64,000 nucleotides of DNA from Leptasterias polaris. Its lineage: Eukaryota; Echinodermata; Asteroidea; Forcipulatida; Asteriidae. Under the pieces are notes generated by a model. It did not search any database, was not told where the DNA came from, and saw nothing but the letters and a program-made list of their open reading frames with translations. How positions within the stretch are numbered: the stretch's first letter is position 1; each line of letters starts with the position of its first letter. Below are positions 58,448-64,000 of the stretch, in pieces. A program made the translations under genes and the position numbers. The stretch is from positions 1,488,001 to 1,552,000 of the forward strand of contig JAZGTN010000098.1 of the NCBI GenBank assembly GCA_037783415.1, in the 5' to 3' direction.

Positions 58448-58750
58448 TTATATGATGTCAAATTTGTATACATTATCTTTATGTCCTTTGTCACCTCGAT
58501 CGGCACGAATGGGTCGAGGCCCGCCGGGTCCACGCCCACGCCCAAGCCCACGGCGTTGAACGGGTGCCGTGCTCGGTCCAGCTACCGGTATATCGTCAGG
58601 ATAGTTGTCATAATTGAACGTGCCTGGCGACGAAACATCACGAGTTTCATCTGAATCTTCACTAGGTTCTTCTTCAGATATTTCCAAGTCCAATTCGGAG
58701 TCCCTTACGACAAATATTTCAACCAAAACCTCCAGGTCACGAACAGCCAT
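58448..58750 (-). pseudogene. N-terminal remnant of a piggyBac-type transposase
   Basis: ATG at 58748-58750 (minus) opens 100 codons: MAVRDLEVLVEIFVVRDSEL, an acidic tract EISEEEPSEDSDETRD, then a basic RG tract GLGRGRGPGGPRPIRADRGD. Acidic plus basic N-terminal tails are usual in piggyBac transposases and the frame sits inside an element with piggyBac ends. The longer upstream open frame to 58882 is less likely to be the start. No DDD domain, no Cys-rich tail. Function unknown. Confidence 0.5.
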
Positions 58751-59139
58751 GATGGTGATTTTTTGTCGGGAAAACGGAAGCGTGAAATCTGGAAGTACTG
58801 CTGCATGCAATGTAATTTTTCTCGGAATATCGTAATGGCGACCCCCTATACAATACACACCATTGTGAAGCTCGATAAACAAGCTACCCGTCTATATAAA
58901 GGTCAACAGCAGAGGGCGCCAAACAAAATAATTACAGGCTCTCAAACGCCGCTGCTTTTTGTGTCGAGTAAACTCAACATTGGTACGGAAGCACTACACG
59001 GCGCACTGTCGAGTAAACTCGACAATGGTATTGAAAGGGTTAACTTTGTAAAGTTTTCTTTGATGAGTGAAATTGTGTGGTTAGATGACGCTGCCGATGT
59101 TTGGATAAATGAAAAAGATATATATATTTTTTTGAACAG

Positions 59140-59240
59140 AGTGGAGAAATGGACATGAGGGTCGTATGTTACTTCAAGATGATGACAACAAGACGGAAGG
59201 AGAATGGAAGAGGCTCAGGATGCTTCGCGATTACTCAGAG
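59140..59240 (+). CDS. PLXNA: plexin exon 14: RBD, middle
   Basis: The acceptor is TTTTGAACAG and the donor GTAAGTT. G|AG (E) is followed by WRNGHEGRMLLQDDDNKTEG and EWKRLRMLRDYSE. The EWR, LQD(E/D)D and WKRL landmarks of the plexin RBD are clear. The usually conserved LNTLAHY-like strand reads LRMLRDY here, a notable divergence. Phase 0 at the end. Confidence 0.94.
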
Positions 59241-59430
59241 GTAAGTTGTACTCTCACATTAGTAAGATGAACGCAAAGATAAAGACATGACCAGCCATTC
59301 AAGAGAAGGTTCCATCACTCAGTTTATTGCCTCTTTCAATTATTACAAGCGTAACATTTTGTGACCTTAAATTTTTACATAACAAATTTGTGTAATGCTA
59401 ATAAGCAGGATTTCTGTGTTCTTTTGACAG

Positions 59431-59506
59431 ATTAAAGATGGTGCAACAATAGCATTGGTTCCAAAACAGGGCTTCACCATGTCAGCGTTCTCAAACTCTA
59501 AATGCA
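59431..59506 (+). CDS. PLXNA: plexin exon 15: RBD, last strand
   Basis: The acceptor is TCTTTTGACAG and the donor GTAAGTT. It is a 76-nt exon coding IKDGATIALVPKQGFTMSAF then SNSKC, leaving in phase 1. DG-x-x-x-ALVPKQ is the typical last RBD strand of A plexins. Confidence 0.94.
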
Positions 59507-60181
59507 GTAAGTTGTAAGCCCCCCCCCCCCCCCTCCCCAACTAACACACAAACAAGTGTGTAATGGCTTCCAATCGTGGTTTGGTACACACTTTCCAACT
59601 GGGGACCTTTACCTAAACCAGGGACTCTATTGTCCTCTTTTGTTATAGGTCCCCGGTTTGAATGTGTATACCTACCCATGCGCACACAAAGTGTAGACAC
59701 ACGCAAAATCAGAATCCTCCTATTGTCCCTCTTTTGTTTCTTTTTAGCAACAGCTCCTGTTGGTTTTGTACATACACATGTTTTTAGAAACATCCCCATT
59801 GGTTTTCTAAACATGGAGTGAAGCGAGGACGTCCTCACTCCGTCAAAACAGCCAGATCCCTTTTGTAAAAGTCCTCAGTCTAAACGGGTAGACATCCCAA
59901 CATACACATTTTGTAGACCTGGCAAATCAAGGACTTCTCTTTGTTCCCCCATTGTTTGGACTTTTTTATTTAACCATGAATGTCCCTGGTTTTTAAATTC
60001 ACCCATATCCTGTTTGGTGTAGTCCTCAGTGTCACAAACACCCAGTTGAGAATGAATAACAAGTTTTACTTTTCATGTTCTGATGAATTTTTATAACATT
60101 GCATTATATGTATTTGTTAAGGATGGTTTCAAAATACATAGGCCCTTATTAATATTATTATTGTTAACTTTTCATCTGTAG
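59507..60181. repeat. intron 15 with dispersed repeat family G, copy 2
   Basis: The intron opens with a C-run (59519-59531). From 59549, AAGTGTGTAATGGCTTCCAA to TCCCCGGTTTGAATGTG matches family G copy 1. The remainder to 60181 has TTTGT/CCC-rich text probably of the same element, then plain intron up to the acceptor. Confidence 0.55.
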
Positions 60182-60369
60182 TGAGCTTGCCTACAGCCAA
60201 TAGCCCCGCCCGATCAATGACCACACCCATGCTGGCAGCAGACACGGATATAAATGGCGCTAAACTCTGGCATCTAGTCAAACCTTCAGATTCGGAATAT
60301 CACAAATCTGGTGACAAAGATCATAAGATGTTGGCTGAGATCTATCTGCCCCGATTATTAACCACCAAG
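60182..60369 (+). CDS. PLXNA: plexin exon 16: RBD-GAP linker and start of GAP segment 2
   Basis: The acceptor is TTCATCTGTAG; the donor GTTAGT is weaker than the others. A|TG completes a codon; then SLPTANSPARSMTTPMLAAD, GAKLWHLVKPSDSEY, HKMLAEIYLPRLLTTK. KLWHLVK and EIYL-x-RLL-x-TK identify the return into the GAP fold. The Ser/Thr/Pro-rich part is the flexible linker and is shorter than the vertebrate one. It ends in phase 0. Confidence 0.94.
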
Positions 60370-60593
60370 GTTAGTCCAGCATTTGAGTGTATTTGTTCTG
60401 TTTTGTTTGTTGTTTTATAAAATTATCTCAATGAGCAAAAATTACAGGGACTGTAAAATAGTTGGTTTAACAATAAAAATGTTTGCCAAAAATGTTTAAA
60501 AGTCAAGGAGATAGTACAACTCGAATTACAAAAACACTAAAAGAACAAAAGTTACTGTAAGAACTGCTATTGAGGTTTTTGCTATATTGTTGA

Positions 60594-61178
60594 GTGGAAG
60601 TACATGTAGTTCAAATCTGGCAGCCGTATTGGTTGAGTGGAAGTACATGTAGTTCAAATCTGGCAGCCGTATTGGTTGAGTGGAAGTACATGTAGTTCAA
60701 ATCTGGCAGCCGTATTGGTTGAGTGGAAGTACATGTAGTTCAAATCTGGCAGCCGTATTGGTTGAGTGGAAGTACATGTAGTTCAAATCTGGCAGCCGTA
60801 TTGGTTGAGTGGAAGTACATGTAGTTCAAATCTGGCAGCCGTATTGGTTGAGTGGAAGTACATGTAGTTGGCAGCCGTATTGGTTGAGTGGAAGTACATG
60901 TAGTTCAAATCTGGCAGCCGTATTGGTTGAGTGGAAGTACATGTAGTTCAAATCTGGCAGCCGTATTGGTTGAGTGGAAGTACATGTAGTTCAAATCTGG
61001 CAGCCGTATTGGTTGAGTGGAAGTACATGTAGTTGGCAGCCGTATTGGTTGAGTGGAAGTACATGTAGTTCAAATCTGGCAGCCGTATTGGTTGAGTGGA
61101 AGTACATGTAGTTCAAATCTGGCAGCCGTATTGGTTGAGTGGAAGTACATGTAGTTCAAATCTGGCAGCCGTATTGGG
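60594..61178. repeat. 43-bp minisatellite, about 14 units
   Basis: The unit is GGTTGAGTGGAAGTACATG, TAGTTCAAATCTGGCAGCC, GTATT. Two units lack CAAATCT and are 36 bp long. The spacing between these two short units (four units apart) suggests a block duplication. Located in intron 16. Confidence 0.94.
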
Positions 61179-61223
61179 CCGCTACGGACATTTTGGTACA
61201 AGTCACTTGTGGCCTATATGGTC

Positions 61224-61360
61224 TGGGCTCGATTTCACAAAGAGTTAAAATTAATCTATAGTGCAAATCCATCTTAATTGCTAAGCACAATACAAATCAC
61301 TATGGTAATACTGACAGCTTATCTTAAGATGAATCTTAGTGCTTTGTGAAATCCAGCCCT
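61224..61360. mobile_element. 137-bp MITE with GGGCTCGATTTCACAAAG ends
   Basis: The left end GGGCTCGATTTCACAAAG and the reverse complement of the right end AGGGCTGGATTTCACAAAG form the inverted repeat. The interior ATCTTAATTGC and TTATCTTAAGATGAATCTTA are partly self-complementary. A fragment TTTGTGAAATCGAGCAC recurs at 61418. Confidence 0.75.
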
Positions 61361-61770
61361 GATTTGATTGATGTATTGCTTCGTATTCTTTGAATGGTAT
61401 AAATACTTGTTGGAAATTTGTGAAATCGAGCACGGACTACCAAACAGATTATTAGAGTACAAGTTTTGGACCTTAAACTGGTAAACTGTGATTGATGTAG
61501 ACCAGTTTCTGGCTAGAGTACCAAGCAAATTAAGCCCTTTCATACTTTACATGACAGCAAATCAGAAGTAAATTTGAGTTACACATACGTTGAGTATGTG
61601 CTGTTGTCCCATTTTGGCACAGTAAAATTTGCTTTGTCATAGCAAGTCACGTGAAGTATCAACCAGGCTCTCAGATAAATGGAATCATCTATGTGATATC
61701 GACAGCACTGCTATTGAATGTTATTTCCAAACCTTTGAGCATGCCATGTTGTGTCTCTGTTTCTCATCAG
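61361..61770. other. intron 16, 3' part, nothing certain
   Basis: No exon. Contains small fragments resembling MITE ends (61418 and 61531). Confidence 0.4.
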
Positions 61771-61943
61771 GGTGTGTTGCAGTCCTATATAGATGAGTTA
61801 TTTGAGATGATCTTCAGTGTGAACCACCGCAGTAACACACTCCCTCTCTGCATCAAGTACTTATTTGATTTCCTAGATGACCAAGCAAGACATCATTGCA
61901 TCCCAAACCAAGAAGAAGTTGTGCATTCATGGAAGAGTAACAG
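61771..61943 (+). CDS. PLXNA: plexin exon 17: RasGAP segment 2
   Basis: The acceptor is TTTCTCATCAG and the donor GTAACA; the exon enters in phase 0 and leaves in phase 2. It encodes GVLQSYIDELFEMIFSVN, LPLCIKYLFDFLDDQA and VHSWKSN. GTLQK-FVDDLF-like, KY-FDFLD-QA and WK(S/T)N are core GAP helices in all plexins. Confidence 0.95.
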
Positions 61944-62054
61944 GTAACAATGATTGGAATAATCGCCACCCACCCCCCCCCCCCTAAAGGAAATTCATAT
62001 CAATAGATGACAACATTGTCAGTCCAGTTAAGCAATTGAATAAGGATAATGCAC

Positions 62055-62246
62055 ATTTATACAGAGCCGCCAACTCTCCCTGATTCTGCAGAAAGTTCCC
62101 TGAAAATAAACCAATCTTTCCAAGTTCTGACGAACAGATTTTGAAAATCACACTGATTATGGAAACTGTTTCCCTGCTATGTTGAATGATTGTTGTACAA
62201 AGTCTCCCTGAGTGCAAGATGCAAATATTGGCAGCTCTGATTTATA
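62055..62246. mobile_element. MITE family F, copy 2, with 7-bp target duplication
   Basis: The element is 62062-62239 (178 bp), ends CAGAGCCGCCAA and TTGGCAGCTCTG. ATTTATA flanks it on both sides (62055-62061 and 62240-62246). The interior matches 57723-57897. Confidence 0.8.
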
Positions 62247-63092
62247 ATGTGCCAGTGTCTATCCTTTTTTTTTATTATCATTTTTAATGAACCTCTGTAT
62301 TGTGCAATTTTATAATGTTTATATTCATGCATATTTATTTTTGTTTGGTTATGTTTATATAATATTATATTTTGTACTTTATTCCATTGTTTATTACCCT
62401 TGTTTATGTATCACTGTAAAGTGCAATTCAACCTATCGGTTGCCATACTGTACAATTTTTCACATTTTTGTTTGTATGAAATAATCCAATAATAACAATA
62501 ATTATAATTGACACTCCTGGCGCTGAGATATCAAACCAGGTGGAGATTGTTAAAAAATTATTTTTTGAGGTGAAGCAACTATAAGATGCTCCCCTCTTAA
62601 AACTGATTGTTCACATAGACATTTGAGAGAAAATACAATGACAGGGTTAGTTTCATCGCTCTGCCGAACTGACAGATTTGGAAATCCACTATTCCAGCGT
62701 TGTTCAGGATTTTACGAATTTGTACAAATGTCTGTTCTTTTACCAGATTTTGTATCATGTATTTCTTTGTCTTTGTGATAGCTTTTCATCTAAATCAATT
62801 ACAGCTTTCCATGTTTTTATTAATTTGTATGAATGTATGCTCTGTTTTTTGAAACCCTTTTTATGTACAGGTGTAACTTGTAATTCGTCTTTGTGATAAC
62901 TTTTACTTGTGCTAGTTTGTATTTTTATCAGATACTTTTGCTTGTTTATATTTGAGAGTATCAGAGTAATATTGGGTTATTTCTTATATATCTTATATAT
63001 CTTATATATCATTGAAGTATTGCAAGCACTATTGTATTATATATTGTACTGTGCTACTAATTTGTTCTTATTGTGATTGTTTTCTCTTGTAG
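62247..63092. other. intron 17, AT-rich, nothing recognised
   Basis: Strongly AT-rich with T-runs and a triple CTTATATAT (62985-63008). Ends with a T-rich acceptor for exon 18. Confidence 0.5.
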
Positions 63093-63305
63093 TCTTCCCT
63101 TGCGTTTCTGGGTGAATCTCATCAAGAATCCAGATATCATCTTTGATGTCTACAAGTCTGAGACAGTAGATGCATGCCTGTCAATCATTGGTCAGACCCT
63201 GATGGACTCATGTTCAGTCTCAGATCACCCTTTGACTAAGGATTCTCCATCCAGTAGGCTGCTGTATGCCAAGGACATACCTCGATACAAGAAATGGGTT
63301 GCTAG
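63093..63305 (+). CDS. PLXNA: plexin exon 18: RasGAP segment 2 with third catalytic arginine
   Basis: The acceptor is TCTCTTGTAG and the donor GTAATT. AG|T (S) is followed by [56 protein letters not shown]. The arginine of LPLRFW is the third arginine known to be required for plexin GAP activity and is intact. The exon leaves in phase 2, so at least one more exon (about 80 residues in relatives) lies beyond 64000. Confidence 0.95.
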
Positions 63306-63354
63306 GTAATTACATCATCCATTGTAATTAGTACTATCACAAAGTATCAGTGTT

Positions 63355-63570
63355 AAGGACAGGTGTCACCGGGCAATTAACTGGCTACTAGCTGCAGGCA
63401 ATCTCCAACAAGAAACTTCATTCACATTTCAATATTCTCATTATTTTCTTGATGATGGTAATTTAAAGTTGCAAGACTTCCTCTTGTGCTGCCGAAATGT
63501 TCCTTTTGCATACAGTGTAAAGTTGTTTTCTCCAAGTTGCCACCAAAGTCGCCCAGTGTGACAAGGCCTT
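63355..63570. mobile_element. MITE family E, copy 2
   Basis: Starts AAGGACAGGTGTCACCGGGC and ends GCCCAGTGTGACAAGGCCTT, an imperfect inverted repeat. The interior matches 56751-56972 in order (GGCAATCTCCAACA, TTCATTCACATTTCA, CTCCAAGTTGCC). Confidence 0.72.
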
Positions 63571-63684
63571 GTGTGTAATTAATATCCATGGGTCTTTAAG
63601 GCAAATGGCATGACCAGACCAAAAAATAGAATTATGTTCCAATTGTCTGACAATGTTCAGGATGCAAATACTTAATAGCGGCCA

Positions 63685-63830
63685 GACGGTTTTGACCCAA
63701 GCAGAGTCTCTCTCAAGGGCTAAATGACCGCACAACAAACATAAGACTCTGCTAGGGTCCAAACGCTGGGTCACTATAGGTCCTTTTGGTTGGTAAGCAG
63801 TTTGCAACAGTTAATTCTATTTTCTCAATG
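63685..63830 (+). repeat. dispersed repeat family D, copy 2
   Basis: AAGACTCTGCTAGGGTCCAA to TTCTATTTTCTCAATG, matching 13090-13215. Confidence 0.55.
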
Positions 63831-63840
63831 TTCAAAAATG

Positions 63841-64000
63841 GTCTGACATGTGAAGTAAACTGTCAAGGCTCTAGCTCAAACCCTTTTCGTCTGACTTTCC
63901 AACGCACCCACAACAAGGCCGGTGACAGAACCTTCACAGTCACTGCGGCAAGGGAGTGGAACAGTTTACCCTTTTTCATTCAAAATGCCAACTCAACCGA
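63841..64000 (+). mobile_element. LINE fragment (CR1/L2-like ORF2 C-terminal part), cut by the window end
   Basis: One frame reads RTHNKAGDRTFTVTAAREWN then SLPFFIQNANST. This fits the R...(A/T)-GDRAFSVAAP-x-WNSLP..IR motif found after the reverse transcriptase of CR1/L2/Rex-type LINEs. It is open to the end of the window. It lies in the intron after exon 18, on the plexin strand. Confidence 0.75.

Larger units (their letters stand above)
57904..59043. mobile_element. piggyBac-type non-autonomous element 2 (TTAA target)
   Basis: TTAA at 57904-57907 and 59040-59043. The body of 1,132 bp has ends CCCTTTCAGTACCGC and the reverse complement of CCCTTTCAATACC. It carries an acidic plus RG-rich minus-strand frame but no catalytic core. 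Its left part also contains a segment related to 59530-59830 (GGTCCCCGGTTTGAATGTG). It occupies most of intron 13. Confidence 0.85.
4979..63305 (+). other. PLXNA: plexin-A class receptor gene, internal part (18 exons)
   Basis: This is the span of one gene interrupted by 17 introns; the exons are listed separately. Plexins are single-pass membrane receptors for semaphorins. Ligand binding outside activates a cytoplasmic GAP for Rap/Ras GTPases, steering axons and cell adhesion. The spliced exons give an open frame of 3,064 nt with domain order PSI3, IPT3-6, TM, coiled-coil juxtamembrane segment, GAP segment 1, RBD, GAP segment 2. Class A rather than B or D is supported by [33 protein letters not shown] and KLWHLVK, judged from remembered vertebrate families. 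Intron phases in order are 0,2,0,2,2,0,0,0,1,0,2,0,1,0,1,0,2, then 2 after the last visible exon. The Sema domain and last exon(s) are outside the window. No promoter or polyadenylation site of the gene is in view. Confidence 0.93.

Noticed and set aside
58763..59158. 131-codon open frame running into exon 14
   Set aside because: It starts inside piggyBac element 2 and reads exon 14 in a different frame from the conserved plexin text.

Overview
This window is eukaryotic genomic DNA: one large, intron-rich gene on the + strand in AT-rich, repeat-rich sequence, with no bacterial-type operons. The gene is a plexin of the A class, a semaphorin receptor. Eighteen internal exons can be placed between 4979 and 63305. 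All have GT..AG introns, and the reading phases fit at every junction. Together they make 3,064 nt, about 1,021 codons. They run from the third PSI domain, through four IPT/TIG domains and one transmembrane helix, to the split cytoplasmic RasGAP domain with its inserted Rho-GTPase-binding domain. The Sema domain and other N-terminal exons lie upstream of the window. The last C-terminal exon(s) lie downstream.

The gene is metazoan. CR1/L2-like LINE pieces, piggyBac and hAT relatives, and interspersed repeats of a kind I associate with marine invertebrate genomes suggest a non-vertebrate deuterostome, perhaps an echinoderm. That is an inference; the sequence does not prove the species.

Layout. 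1-4978: upstream intron with a decayed LINE, a 353-bp fold-back element with a perfect 9-bp target-site duplication, and a CT-rich simple repeat. 4979-14970: exons 1-8 (extracellular PSI and IPT modules), with MITEs and a piggyBac-type element in the introns. 14971-21132 (intron 8): a 42-bp minisatellite in three blocks, split by two DNA-transposon-like insertions. 21133-21349: transmembrane exon. 21350-24707 (intron 9): a 31-bp minisatellite split by a hAT-like element. 24708-24844: juxtamembrane exon. 24845-47460 (intron 10): a 22-kb array of 418 copies of a 53-bp unit. 47461-47726: first GAP exon. 47727-56048 (intron 11): a 70-bp minisatellite, several TIR elements including nested ones, and a tRNA-like fold-back. 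56049-63305: exons 12-18 (rest of GAP and RBD), with MITEs, a second piggyBac-type element and a 43-bp minisatellite. 63306-64000: a MITE and the 3' part of a LINE.

Tandem repeats fill roughly 45% of the window, yet every recognised exon is intact. I see no second protein-coding gene. The most unusual object is the 53-bp array: it is locked in unit length, varies at only about six positions, and carries traces of block duplications. Several transposons with matching ends and target-site duplications are also resolved to the base.
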